NCBI RefSeq assembly: GCF_000721105.1 | Contig: NZ_JOEV01000023.1 | Coordinates: forward strand, 62,001 to 126,000 | Direction of reading: 5' to 3' | Length of the DNA stretch: 64,000 bases | Origin: Streptomyces cellulosae | GTDB taxonomy: Bacteria; Actinomycetota; Actinomycetes; Streptomycetales; Streptomycetaceae | In this document: piece by piece, positions 42,490 through 50,818 of the stretch | How positions within the stretch are numbered: position 1 is the stretch's first letter | Layout of the letters: every line of letters begins with the position of its first letter | Translations under genes and position numbers: made by a program | Notes under the pieces: generated by a model | The model's input: only the letters and a program-made list of their open reading frames with translations | Databases searched by the model: none | What the model was told of the DNA's origin: nothing

Positions 42490-42937
42490 ACCTGCCTGGT
42501 TTCTCCTCCACCAGCCAACCCCGCTCCACCAGCCGCTTCAGCCGGGCCCGCGCCCCCTCGACACGGGAGGCCAACGCGCTGTCCCAGCCCAGCACCACCG
42601 CTGCCCGCCGGGCACCGAGCCCGTCGGATCCTGCCTACGCAGCGGCGGCCATCAACGCCTGGTAGTCCACCGACAACACCTCGGCGCCGGTCGCGTCCTG
42701 GCGGCGAGGCACCGCCCGGCGCGGCCCCACCGGCTTGCTTGGCGGCACCCCGCCGACCACCACGGCGGGCACATCCGCCTCGGCCAGCGCCTCCAGATAC
42801 TGCTCCAGGCCGATCACCCGGCACCGGAGCACCTCCTCCGCCTCCACCAGAGCCGCCCGCACCCGCTCCAACTCGGCCTCGAGTTCCTGCACCCGCACCG
42901 CGGCGCCCTTCTGCCGCGCTTCCAAAACCACCCGCAT
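42434..42937 (-). pseudogene. Coiled-coil / winged-helix protein with in-frame amber stop
   Basis: MRVVLEARQKGAAVRVQELE, AELERVRAALVEAEEVLRCR (coiled coil) and VIGLEQYLEALAEADVPAVV lead to VLSVDYQALMAAAA and a TAG at 42635-42637. The same frame continues without shift: SDGLGARRAAVVLGWDSALA, SRVEGARARLKRLVERGWLV and EEKPGRFTLPVREQAGAGRP to a normal stop at 42434. The family (long coiled coil, then a winged helix) often sits next to Streptomyces transposases. A single point mutation or a readthrough codon splits it. Confidence 0.65.
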
Positions 42938-43243
42938 CGATGGCACCCGCCACCCCCACGACATCTCGGCCAACCACAGACCGAGACTCCCGCAGCAACC
43001 CCGATCCCATGCCTGACCAGCAGAAACCACACACGAGGTTCGGAAAGAGAACGACCTCTAACTGCTGGCGGCAGGAACTGGCCCAAATTGGCTTGTCCCA
43101 CCAAACCGACGCGCCCTAGGGTGAGATCACTTCGACGAGACGTTCCCCAGAAGCACGCCGCAGAGCGGGAGCGTCCCACCTCGCTGAGGTGCCGGAGGGG
43201 CGGCAGCAGTCTTTGTCGACCCTTCCCTTCGGAGGTCTCCTTC

Positions 43244-44089
43244 ATGAACATCGGTATCGGTCTGCCCATTGGCGACCCTGCCACATTGCTCACCTGGGCC
43301 CAGCGCGCCGACGCCGGGCCCTTCAGCACGCTCGGCCTGCTCGACCGGCTCGTCTACCACAACCCAGAACCCCTGGTCGCGCTCGCCATCCTCGCGGGCG
43401 CCACCTCCCGCATCCGCGTCCAGACCGAGGTGCTGCTCGCCCCGCTGCGCGACACCGCCCTCCTCGCCAAGCAGGCCGCCACCCTGGATCGGATGACCGG
43501 TGGCCGCCTGGTCCTCGGCCTGGGCATCGGTGGCCGGGAGGACGACCACCAGGTCACGGGCATCGACAAACGCACCCGAGGCCGACGCCTCGACGAGCAG
43601 ATGGCGGTAATGCGCCGCCTGTGGTCCGGCGAGCCGTACGGTGACGGCATCGGCCCGATCGGTCCTGCGCCCGCCCGGCTCGGCGGCCCCGAGGTGCTCT
43701 TCGGAGGCTTCCAGCCGGCTGCGATCGAACGCGTCGCGCGCTGGGGTGACGGCTTCCTCGCCGCCGCGGCGCTCTCCTGGGCAGGCGGCCTGTTCGACAC
43801 CGCCCGCAAGTTCTGGAAGGAGTACGACCGCGACGGCGAACCGCGCATTGTCGCGCAGGTCAACGTTGCGCTCGGCCCTGAAGACGTGGTCCACGACGCC
43901 CAGGCCAACATGCACGCGTACTACACCTTCACCGGCATGGCCGACCGGATGGTAGCCGGAATGCTCACCACGCCGACTGAGATCCGCGATGCGATCACCG
44001 GCTTCGCCGACCTCGGCGCCGACGAGGTCATGCTCTACTGCTACGGCCTCGACACGAACCGGGTAGACCGCCTCGCCGATGTTCTCTAA
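43244..44089 (+). CDS. LLM-class (luciferase-like) flavin-dependent oxidoreductase
   Basis: A 281-residue F420- or FMN-dependent TIM-barrel enzyme. MNIGIGLPIGDPATLLTWAQ, FSTLGLLDRLVYHNPEPLVA, RIRVQTEVLLAPLRDTALLA, DRMTGGRLVLGLGIGGREDD and PEVLFGGFQPAAIERVARWG, DGFLAAAALSWAGG are the usual strand motifs of the bacterial-luciferase superfamily. GGAGG lies 8 nt before the ATG. It is monocistronic, with a hairpin after the stop, so substrate and pathway are not indicated. Confidence 0.88.
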   Translation: MNIGIGLPIGDPATLLTWAQRADAGPFSTLGLLDRLVYHNPEPLVALAILAGATSRIRVQTEVLLAPLRDTALLAKQAATLDRMTGGRLVLGLGIGGREDDHQVTGIDKRTRGRRLDEQMAVMRRLWSGEPYGDGIGPIGPAPARLGGPEVLFGGFQPAAIERVARWGDGFLAAAALSWAGGLFDTARKFWKEYDRDGEPRIVAQVNVALGPEDVVHDAQANMHAYYTFTGMADRMVAGMLTTPTEIRDAITGFADLGADEVMLYCYGLDTNRVDRLADVL

Positions 44090-44093
44090 CGGT

Positions 44094-44112
44094 GGCCTGA
44101 CCGACAGGCCTT
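44094..44112 (+). terminator. Hairpin after the LLM oxidoreductase
   Basis: GGCCTG, loop ACCGA, CAGGCC followed by TT, 4 bp beyond the stop. Confidence 0.55.
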
Positions 44113-44147
44113 CCCTCAGACCAGGCTGCTGATCTCCACTCTCCTGA

Positions 44148-44530
44148 TCACCCTGCTGTGACCTGTGGTTTCTGATGAGGAACCACAGGAAGCCCAAGGG
44201 AAACCGGGCCGCTCCGGGCAAAGCGACGGGCCTGCTCGCGCTTGCCTCTCAGGAAGGCGAGGGTGAGGTCGAGTCCGTCGATCTCACCCCGCCAGTCCTC
44301 GGCGACAGCGCGTTCGCGGCGGGCGAGGAGGTCCTCCTCCAGTTCGTCCAGGCGGGGCAGCATCTTCGGGTTGATGCTCAGCATCGGACAGCGGATGCAG
44401 GCGTGTTCGTGCGCGCAGGGGGTGCCATACGGCCGACCGCATGAGCCAAGCTCGACACGGCGTTTGTCGAAGTGCTCGTTGAACTCGCTCCATTCCGTCT
44501 CGGACGGTGCCCGGTACCGGAATGCCCGCG
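44148..44530 (-). pseudogene. C-terminal fragment of a site-specific integrase
   Basis: FRYRAPSETEWSEFNEHFDK, RRVELGSCGRPYGTPCAHEH, ACIRCPMLSINPKMLPRLDE, DWRGEIDGLDLTLAFLRGKR. This Cys-rich tail (GSCGRPYGTPCxHEHxCxRCPM) is the C-terminus of a large Streptomyces tyrosine-type integrase family. The catalytic core is absent upstream. Confidence 0.65.
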
Positions 44531-44669
44531 ACAGATGCCGTGCAGCGACCCGTGCGGAGCAGGAATCTCCAGGCCGCCACACCGTCGGTGACAACCAGCC
44601 TGCCTATGTGACAACTATCGTGCTTCGGCTCACTCGCCCAGCGAACCGGCCCGGGGCACGCTGGAAGGC
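44531..44669. other. Short gap, no gene
   Basis: Nothing recognisable; the ribosome site GGAAGG for the next small gene is at its right end. Confidence 0.3.
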
Positions 44670-44899
44670 GTGACCAGCGCGCCTATCGTCGTGCACCGGC
44701 CCTCACATTTGGGCGGCCGGAGAGTCACTGTGCACAGCTCAGCAGCGGCCGGGACGAGATCCTCGGCACCGCCTACAGCGACCACGACCTGGTCGTGTTC
44801 CCCGAGGGCGCCGGCGTAGCCGAACCCGAGGCCGTCTTGGACGACCCGCAGCGGGTGGAGTGGCGCGGTGGCCACGCCCACGAGTTCCACGCCGCCTGA
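44670..44899 (+). pseudogene. Small protein with one frameshift
   Basis: GTG 44670 begins VTSAPIVVHRPSHLGGRRVT, VHSS. One base too many near 44745 separates this from GRDEILGTAYSDHDLVVFPE, AEPEAVLDDPQRVEWRGGHA, HEFHAA-stop in the next frame. With the shift repaired it is a ~75-residue protein of the kind common in Streptomyces plasmid regions. The IS6 element begins 2 bp after its stop. Confidence 0.55.
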
Positions 44900-44900
44900 G

Positions 44901-45767
44901 GGCACTGTCACGTTGGCTGACCGGTGGGATGATCTTCGGGTCGATCAGTCTGGGAGGGCTCGTCCGTGGGGAGTGCGTCGCTGTCGTACAAGGGTCACCG
45001 GTACCCGGTTGAGGTCATCTCCCATCGCGTGTGGCTGTACTTCCGCTTCCCGCTGTCCTTCCGCGAGGTCGAGGAGCTCATGCTCGAGCGCGGAGTGACC
45101 GTCTCCTATGAGTCGGTGCGCCGCTGGTGCGCCAAGTTCGGGCAGAGCTACGCCAACGCGCTGCGCCGCCGGCAGCCTCGGCCTGGGGACAAGTGGCGTC
45201 TGGACGAGGTCTTCGTCAAGATCAACGGACGGTTGCAGTACCTGTGGCGGGCCGTCGACCAGGACGGCAACGTCCTGGACATTCTCGTGCAGGACCGCCG
45301 GGACAAGGCCGCGGCCAGGCGTTTCTTCGGCAGACTTTTGAAGAGGACCCGCACGGTGCCGCGGGTGGTCGTCACCGACAAGCTTCGCTCTTACGGCGCG
45401 GCCCTCCGCGAGGTCATGCCCTGCGTCGAGCACCGTCAGTCGAAATACCTGAACAACCGGGCGGAGAACAGTCATCAGCCCACCAGGCAGCGCGAACGGG
45501 CGATGAAAGGCTTCCGCTCCGTGGGCGGGGCCCAGCGGTTCCTGTCCGCGTTCAGTGGTATCTCGCCCCACTTCCGGCCCCGCCGCCATCTGATGCCTGC
45601 ACACGACTATCGAGCCCAGATGACCGTCCGCTTCGCGATCTGGGAGCAGATCACCTGCGTCGGCGTCGCCGGCCCTGCCGCCACGGCCTGAGCACAGCCC
45701 GGAACCGGGCTCCACCAAACCACGACGCACCACCAGACACCCACCCGCCCAACAACGTGACAGCGCC
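44901..45767 (+). mobile_element. IS6-family insertion sequence, complete with inverted repeats
   Basis: Left end GGCACTGTCACGTTG (44901-44915) and right end CAACGTGACAGCGCC (45753-45767) are 15-bp inverted repeats with one mismatch, enclosing a single transposase gene. The 8 bp outside each end (CGCCTGAG and TCTTTCAG) differ, so there is no target duplication. That is expected if the element moved by cointegration and recombination. Confidence 0.88.
44966..45691 (+). CDS. IS6-family transposase
   Basis: A 241-residue DDE transposase from GTG 44966. YKGHRYPVEVISHRVWLYFR, FPLSFREVEELMLERGVTVS, YESVRRWCAKFGQSYANALR is the N-terminal HTH. WRLDEVFVKINGRLQYLWRA has the first Asp, RVVVTDKLRSYGAALRE the second, and NNRAENSHQPTRQRERAMKG the Glu. 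Intact, within matching inverted repeats. Confidence 0.92.
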   Translation: MGSASLSYKGHRYPVEVISHRVWLYFRFPLSFREVEELMLERGVTVSYESVRRWCAKFGQSYANALRRRQPRPGDKWRLDEVFVKINGRLQYLWRAVDQDGNVLDILVQDRRDKAAARRFFGRLLKRTRTVPRVVVTDKLRSYGAALREVMPCVEHRQSKYLNNRAENSHQPTRQRERAMKGFRSVGGAQRFLSAFSGISPHFRPRRHLMPAHDYRAQMTVRFAIWEQITCVGVAGPAATA

Positions 45768-45771
45768 TCTT

Positions 45772-46125
45772 TCAGCTTTTGGCCCAGCTCGGTACCTCAG
45801 CTGTCGATTCGACCCAAGCCAGCAGGTGCCCGATGATCCCATCAACTTCGCCCTGTGACTCGGGGTGAACCTCTGCCTGCCAAACTGCTTCGGTCAAGTC
45901 ATCAATCCCCATGAGACGGCCCCAGCCCTCGGCACACACGGCGGCGTTGCCCCACCGGCTGCCCGCTTCGGCGGTCACCCTCACGTCAGCAGTCGGCTTA
46001 CGGCCCCGACGGTCAGGGGGCCCATCGGCAGGCCTAAGCCACAGCACCATTTTGGTTCCACGCGCTCGACACCCAGCCTCGTTCTCTGCGAACCACAGCT
46101 CAAGCCACCGTGGCAGCCCGCCCAT
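45772..46125 (-). CDS. Unknown 117-residue protein
   Basis: MGGLPRWLELWFAENEAGCR, ARGTKMVLWLRPADGPPDRR, AAVCAEGWGRLMGIDDLTEA, EGEVDGIIGHLLAWVEST (approximate reading). GAGGGGGCG precedes the ATG. No signal or transmembrane segment. The stop is 5 bp from the IS6 right end, so the original C-terminus may have been altered by the insertion. I recognise no family. Confidence 0.5.
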   Translation of the reverse strand: MGGLPRWLELWFAENEAGCRARGTKMVLWLRPADGPPDRRGRKPTADVRVTAEAGSRWGNAAVCAEGWGRLMGIDDLTEAVWQAEVHPESQGEVDGIIGHLLAWVESTAEVPSWAKS

Positions 46126-46325
46126 GTCGCCCCCTCATTACGGCGTCTGGCACAAGCCCATCCTGGCATCAGTCCGGACTTGAGCATCCACCGGCATCAC
46201 AAGATCAGCGCCAGAGCCGAATTGCGTGACCGTCGACAGGCTGCTGCTCGGTTGCTTTTGCAGCGGCCGGGTGCTGCTGCTCGCTGTTTGTATCGGTGTG
46301 ATGCGTACGCCCGTCGCAGCGGCGG

Positions 46326-46745
46326 TCACCTGGCTGCCTCTATGCCGAGTTCGGCGAGCAGGCCGCGGATGCGCTGCTCGATCTCGTCGCGGATCGGCCG
46401 GACGGCTGCCACGCCCTGTCCGGCTGGGTCATCGAGTTTCCAGTCCAGGTACCGCTTGCCGGGGTAGTAGGGGCAGGCGTCCCCGCAGCCCATCGTGATC
46501 ACGACGTCGGAGGACTGCACGGCCTCCACCGTGAGGACCTTGGGGGTCTCGGCGGAGACGTCGATGCCGACCTCGCGCATGGTCTCCACCACGGCCGGGT
46601 TCACGGCGTCGGCGGGGGCGGAGCCGGCGGAGCGGACCTGGACCTTGTCCCCGGCGAGGTGGGTGAGGAAGGCGGCGCCCATCTGGGAGCGGCTGGCGTT
46701 GTGCACGCAGACGAACAGCACGGACGGGGCGGCGGGAGTGCTCAT
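46326..46745 (-). CDS. arsC: Arsenate reductase (low-molecular-weight phosphatase type)
   Basis: A 139-residue thiol-dependent arsenate reductase. The P-loop CX5R motif is Cys13-VHNAS-Arg19 (SVLFVCVHNASRSQMGAAFL); VVITMGCGDACPYYPGKRYL carries the other redox cysteines and DWKLDDPAGQGVAAVRPIRD the catalytic DP. It reduces As(V) to As(III). Its ATG overlaps the stop of the aqua-glyceroporin gene (ATGA), so translation is coupled. Thioredoxin or mycothiol is the probable reductant in this lineage. Confidence 0.92.
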   Translation of the reverse strand: MSTPAAPSVLFVCVHNASRSQMGAAFLTHLAGDKVQVRSAGSAPADAVNPAVVETMREVGIDVSAETPKVLTVEAVQSSDVVITMGCGDACPYYPGKRYLDWKLDDPAGQGVAAVRPIRDEIEQRIRGLLAELGIEAAR

Positions 46746-47518
46746 GAGGCCAGGGCGCTTTCTTCAGCAGGTCGGGTGGGGTCGGCGGGCTGCTGCTCGC
46801 CGTGCGGGAGGACAACCTCGTCACCGCTCCTGCGGGCCGGGCGGCCGAAGCAGGCCGCGACCAGGGCCAGTCCGATGACGGCGCCGGCCAGCTGGGCGGC
46901 GAGGAACGGGGCGACGGAGGCGGGGGCGATCCCGGCGAAGGTGTCGGTGAACGCGCGGCCGATGGTCACCGCCGGGTTGGCGAAGGAGGTGGAGGAGGTG
47001 AACCAGTACGCCGCCCCGATGTAGGAGGCGACCGCGACCGGTGCCAGGTGCGCGCGGCCGGCGCGGGCCAGGCCGAAGATGAGCCAGACCAGCCCGGCGG
47101 TGGCGACCACCTCTGCCAGCCACAGGTGACCGGCGAAGCGGTCATGAGTGGAGAAGTGGACCAGCGGTTTGGCGAACATCGCGTCCGCGAGCACCGCGCC
47201 GCTGATGGCCCCGGCAATCTGCGCAGGGATGTATGCGGCGACGTCGCGCAGCGTCGGGCCGTCGCCGCTTCTACGGCCGGTGGCGCATGCGGCGAGGGTC
47301 ACGACCGGGTTGAAGTGCGCTCCGGAGACCGGGCCGAGGAAGGCGATCAGGACGCCCAGGCCGAAGACGGTGGCCAGAGAGTTGGCCAGCAGCTGCACGC
47401 CGACGTCGTGGCTCAGCTCGGTGGCCTGGATGCCGGAGCCGACCACCACCGTGACCAGCGCTGCCGTGCCCAGCGCTTCGACCGCCGCCCGCCGCATGAG
47501 TGGCGCCTCGGCGCTCAT
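46742..47518 (-). CDS. MIP-family channel (aquaporin-type, arsenite-associated)
   Basis: A 258-residue channel with six transmembrane segments and two half-helices bearing NPA-type boxes: VSGAHFNPVVTLAACATGRR and TSFANPAVTIGRAFTDTFAG. AAVEALGTAALVTVVVGSGI is the first segment. Such channels replace ArsB/Acr3 efflux pumps in some ars operons (AqpS-type), letting As(III) formed by ArsC leave down its gradient. It overlaps arsR upstream and arsC downstream by ATGA, so the three genes form a tight operon. Confidence 0.88.
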   Translation of the reverse strand: MSAEAPLMRRAAVEALGTAALVTVVVGSGIQATELSHDVGVQLLANSLATVFGLGVLIAFLGPVSGAHFNPVVTLAACATGRRSGDGPTLRDVAAYIPAQIAGAISGAVLADAMFAKPLVHFSTHDRFAGHLWLAEVVATAGLVWLIFGLARAGRAHLAPVAVASYIGAAYWFTSSTSFANPAVTIGRAFTDTFAGIAPASVAPFLAAQLAGAVIGLALVAACFGRPARRSGDEVVLPHGEQQPADPTRPAEESALAS

Positions 47519-47898
47519 CCGGTGGCCTTCGCCGCTACGGCAGGGGTCTGGAGCAGAGCGGACAGCTTGGCCAGGGCCTCGGGCAGCACCCAATAGTACA
47601 CCCAGGTCCCGCGCCGCTCCGAGCCGACCAGCCCGGCCTCCCGCAGCACCTTCAGGTGGTGGGAGATCGTCGGCTGGGAGACATCGAACGGGCCGATGAG
47701 GTCGCACACGCACGCCTCGCCGCCCTCGTGCGAGGCGATCAGCGACAGCAGTCGCAGCCGGATCGGGTCGGACAACGCCTTGAACATCCGCGACAGCTCG
47801 GCCGCGGCCTCCTCGCCCAGCGGCTCGCGGACCATCGGCGCGCAGCACGCCGGGTCCTGGCCGAGTCCGAGCAACGGCAGACCAGCTTGTTTCGACAT
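47515..47898 (-). CDS. arsR: ArsR-family metalloregulator
   Basis: A 127-residue repressor. The ATG at 47898 gives MSKQAGLPLLGLGQDPACCA, then ELSRMFKALSDPIRLRLLSL, EACVCDLIGPFDVSQPTISH, HLKVLREAGLVGSERRGTWV, YYWVLPEALAKL. The metalloid site CVC is in the recognition-helix entry (EACVCDL), with an extra N-terminal Cys pair (ACCAPM). It lies divergent from arsI and is first in the arsR-channel-arsC operon. Confidence 0.92.
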   Translation of the reverse strand: MSKQAGLPLLGLGQDPACCAPMVREPLGEEAAAELSRMFKALSDPIRLRLLSLIASHEGGEACVCDLIGPFDVSQPTISHHLKVLREAGLVGSERRGTWVYYWVLPEALAKLSALLQTPAVAAKATG

Positions 47899-47987
47899 CT
47901 CTCTATGTTGACAGCCGTCTAATCCAATGGCAACGTCGCCTGTATCGACAGACATCGAAACAAGATGCTTCCGGATGGGAGACCGCC
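47899..47987. promoter_or_regulatory. Divergent ars promoter/operator region
   Basis: An 89-bp gap between arsR and arsI. It contains ATCGACAGACATCGAAAC (47943-47960), an imperfect repeat of ATCGA, and TATGTTGACA-type sequence near 47905-47914, both plausible ArsR-controlled promoter elements. Confidence 0.5.
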
Positions 47988-48497
47988 ATGTCCCGAGTCC
48001 AGCTCGCCCTGCGCGTCGCCGACCTCGAAGGCTCGATCGCCTTCTACTCCAAGCTGTTCAACGCCGAGCCCGCCAAGCGCCGCGACGGGTACGCCAACTT
48101 CGCCATCACCGAGCCCCCGCTCAAGCTCGTCCTCATCGAGGGCCAGGCGGGCGAGGAGACCCGCCTGGACCACCTCGGTGTCGAGGTCGCCTCCACCGAG
48201 GAGGTCACCGCCGCCACTACCCGACTGAAGGAGTCAGGCCTGGTCACCTTCGAGGAGAACGACACCTCCTGCTGCTACGCCCTGCAGGACAAGGTGTGGG
48301 TCACCGGGCCCGGCAAGGAGCCGTGGGAGGTCTACGTCGTCAAGGCCGACGCCGGCACTCTCGGCAAGAGTGCCGACACCACACCGGAAGCGTGCTGCGG
48401 CACCACCGCCTGCTGCACCCCCGACGAACAGGCCTTCGACCCCACCCAGACCCCGGCCGAGGCCAGGACCGCCGCCGGATGCGCCTGCACCAGCTGA
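47988..48497 (+). CDS. arsI: ArsI/CadI-family metalloenzyme (C-As lyase-like)
   Basis: A 169-residue vicinal-oxygen-chelate protein: SRVQLALRVADLEGSIAFYS, KLFNAEPAKRRDGYANFAIT, RLDHLGVEVASTEEVTAATT, ENDTSCCYALQDKVWVTGPG, KEPWEVYVVKADAG. His in LDHLGV and Glu in WEVYVV are iron ligands; the vicinal Cys pair SCCYA is the organoarsenical-binding site of ArsI. The Cys-rich C-terminus (EACCGTTACC, GCACTS) is also typical. Such enzymes cut the C-As bond of methylarsenite. Divergent from arsR and probably controlled by it. Confidence 0.88.
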   Translation: MSRVQLALRVADLEGSIAFYSKLFNAEPAKRRDGYANFAITEPPLKLVLIEGQAGEETRLDHLGVEVASTEEVTAATTRLKESGLVTFEENDTSCCYALQDKVWVTGPGKEPWEVYVVKADAGTLGKSADTTPEACCGTTACCTPDEQAFDPTQTPAEARTAAGCACTS

Positions 48498-48880
48498 CCG
48501 TCAGACCACGGGCGCCCGGCCGATCGCCCTACGGTGCGGGCCCCGCCCTGTGGACAGAGGCCGGCCACCAGAAGGGCGGGAATCCCCTTTCCGCGTTGAT
48601 CACCATGAGGTCACGACCGGCAGGTTTCTCAAGATCAGCATCACACGCGAGCCGAAAACCCAACCTGTAGAAGGTGCACGGCGGGATCAGCCCGCCCTAC
48701 CACCAGGAGCACTCCGCGGCGAGGACTGCCGACGAGCCGGAACAGACCCCTCCGTAGCCCCCTCCATCACCCCCTCCGCACCCCGTCGCCAAGATTCGAG
48801 CGTTGTTGCAAGTCAGTCCCGGCGGACAGGGGGTCGCCGCAGGTCCGACAACCCTCATGTCCAAAGGCGTCCCACTCACC
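48498..48880. other. Stretch without a recognised gene
   Basis: After arsI there is a GGCGGG-ATCA-GCCCGCC hairpin near 48679-48696. Frames here are short and Pro/Arg-rich. The N-terminus of the replication-relaxation remnant should lie at the right end but is not readable. Confidence 0.35.
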
Positions 48881-49432
48881 GGAAGAACTCGACAGAGCCC
48901 AGGCGGAGGGAACTGCTGCAAGCGCTGGGGATCTTCCAGAGGGCGACGCCCGACCAGTTGTGGAAGCTGACCCGTCCGGACAACCAGCACGACAAGCTCA
49001 CGCGCGACAACCTCCTGGTCTGGAGGACCACCGCCTGGTGAGGATCGAATCGGTTCAGGACGACCAGCGGCAGGTATGGGTGCTCACCGACCGAGGACAC
49101 CGCGAAGGAAAGCAGCTGCTGGAGCGGAAGAACATACGGGTCTCAGCGCTGCGCAAGGAGAAGTACGACCCGGTCACCGGAGAGCTGCTCGCGGGCACCT
49201 ACGACGACCACGCCGCGGCGGTCATCCGCCGAACTGCACCGGTGCCGGGATCGGGCACCGGATCGGCTTCCAGACCGAGATCCCGCACCGGCTCGGCAAC
49301 GGGTACGTCCAGCGGGCAGATCTGGTAGTGCGGGCGCCGACGGCCGGGGTGCCGGTGCTGCTGCTGGAGATCGACCGCCGTACCGAGGACGCCGACGACC
49401 TGGTGCACAAGCTGCACACCGTTCGATCCAGG
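48881..49432 (+). pseudogene. Replication-relaxation family protein, three frames, 3' truncated
   Basis: RRRELLQALGIFQRATPDQL, WKLTRPDNQHDKLTRDNLL; then one frame over LEDHRLVRIESVQDDQRQVW, VLTDRGHREGKQLLERKNIR, VSALRKEKYDPVTGELLAGT, YDDHAAAVI; then in a third frame GIGHRIGFQTEIPHRLGNGY, VQRADLVVRAPTAGVPVLLL, EIDRRTEDADDLVHKL. Shifts lie near 49015 and 49235. It ends at about 49432, next to the SDR gene. The winged-helix, replication-relaxation layout is typical of Streptomyces plasmid/integrative-element proteins. Confidence 0.7.
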
Positions 49433-49441
49433 CGTGGGTTC

Positions 49442-50209
49442 TCAGTTGGCGGCCGGGCCGCCGACCAGGACCGACCAGCCGCCGTCGACCCGCAGAGTCG
49501 TGCCGGTGGCCGCGCCGAGTGCGGGGTCGGCGGCCAGTGCCACCGCGGCCGCGACATCTTCGAGCTCAAGCATCCGGCCCAGCACGGACTCGCGGGCCAA
49601 GACGGCGCCGCGCTCGCTGGTCAGGACTTGTGCGGTGGCCGGCGTCCGGACTGCCCCGGGGGCGACAATCAGCACACTGACGCCGTCGCGCGCGTTCTCC
49701 GCAGCGACGTGGCGGGCGAAGGTGGCCAGCGCGGATTTCGCTGTGCCATGCGCGAGCCGGCCTTCGCCGACGTAGTCCGCAGCGGTGCTGCCGATGAAGA
49801 TGATCCGGCCCGCGCCCTGCGCCCGCATCGGCGCGAGGACGCGCTTGGTGATGTGGAAGGCACCGGCAAGCTCGCCAGTGACCTTGGCCGCGAAAGCCGC
49901 CCACGACAGGTCGGCCAGCGCGGCGAACGGCGGCGGAGCGGTATTGGCGTTGATGACGGTTGTGTCGATCCGCCCGTGGGTGGCGAGGATCCCGGTCACC
50001 AGCTCATCGACGGCGGACGGGTCGGTGACGTCGCCCCTGGCGCTGGACGCGAGGCCGCCAGCGGCCTCGATGCCACGCACGGTTTCGGCCGCGTCGGCGG
50101 CACCGGTGCGGTAGTTGACGATCACGTGGTGGCCGCGCGTTCCCAGGTGCCGCGCGATGGCCGCCCCGAGGCCACGGGCGGCGCCGGTGATGAGTGTGGT
50201 CGGTGGCAC
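49442..50209 (-). CDS. Short-chain dehydrogenase/reductase
   Basis: A 255-residue SDR. TTLITGAARGLGAAIARHLG is the TGxxxGxG motif, HHVIVNYRTGAADAAETVRG the ribose strand, TTVINANTAPPPF replaces NNAG, and RIIFIGSTAADYVGEGRLAH has the catalytic Ser141. The YxxxK Tyr position is His154 (RLAHGTAKSALATF, Lys158 kept). APGAVRTPATAQVL and TTLRVDGGWSVLVGG complete the fold. It is divergent from an HxlR-type regulator at 50337, which suggests a regulated electrophile or quinone reductase unit (inference). Confidence 0.88.
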   Translation of the reverse strand: MPPTTLITGAARGLGAAIARHLGTRGHHVIVNYRTGAADAAETVRGIEAAGGLASSARGDVTDPSAVDELVTGILATHGRIDTTVINANTAPPPFAALADLSWAAFAAKVTGELAGAFHITKRVLAPMRAQGAGRIIFIGSTAADYVGEGRLAHGTAKSALATFARHVAAENARDGVSVLIVAPGAVRTPATAQVLTSERGAVLARESVLGRMLELEDVAAAVALAADPALGAATGTTLRVDGGWSVLVGGPAAN

Positions 50210-50336
50210 GCTTCCTCCTTGGTCGTCAGCAGGTCACTAACCTAGGGAGAGCGCAGGTGCGGCGGAAGGCGCTCACCACGTGGTGCGGTGCTCACCCGGC
50301 GGTGAGCTCGCAGTCCAGGAGCCCGGGAGAGGCGTG

Positions 50337-50675
50337 ATGGGTGACGTGTTCCACAAAGACTGCCCGGCGCGCGAGGTACTGGGGCACCTCGCCAGCCGGT
50401 GGGCGATCCTGATCCTCACGGCACTGCTGTCCGAACCGCTCCGCTATCACGAGCTCCGCACGGTGGTCGCGGGAATCAGCGACAAGAGCCTCGCAGCCAC
50501 GCTCCGCTCACTCCAGCAGGACGGCCTGGTACACCGCCAGGTCGGCACGGGACAGCCGCCATCGGTGACGTATTCGGTCACCAACCTGGGCCGCGGCGCG
50601 GCGGCGGCGCTGGACCCCCTGCTGCAATGGATTCGTGCCAACGCGACGGAGATCACGGCACGCCGCGAGAAGTGA
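50337..50675 (+). CDS. HxlR-family transcriptional regulator
   Basis: A 112-residue winged-helix protein. GDVFHKDCPAREVLGHLASR (Cys9 is the conserved redox/electrophile-sensing cysteine of HxlR proteins), WAILILTALLSEPLRYHELR, GISDKSLAATLRSLQQDGLV, YSVTNLGRGAAAALDPLLQW. The ATG at 50337 follows GGGAGAG. Divergent from the SDR; by analogy with YodB/QorR pairs it probably represses that gene until Cys9 is modified. Confidence 0.9.
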   Translation: MGDVFHKDCPAREVLGHLASRWAILILTALLSEPLRYHELRTVVAGISDKSLAATLRSLQQDGLVHRQVGTGQPPSVTYSVTNLGRGAAAALDPLLQWIRANATEITARREK

Positions 50676-50818
50676 CCCAGCCGTCGAACGCCGCGGAGGA
50701 AGACGTACGCGGCCTCACGCGAACCCGGACATCCGCAATCGAAGGGGTGACTCTCCGCAGCTACTCCCCAAGATCTGTGCCAGAGTCCGTTTCTCATCGA
50801 GATTCGTGATCCAGGTGA

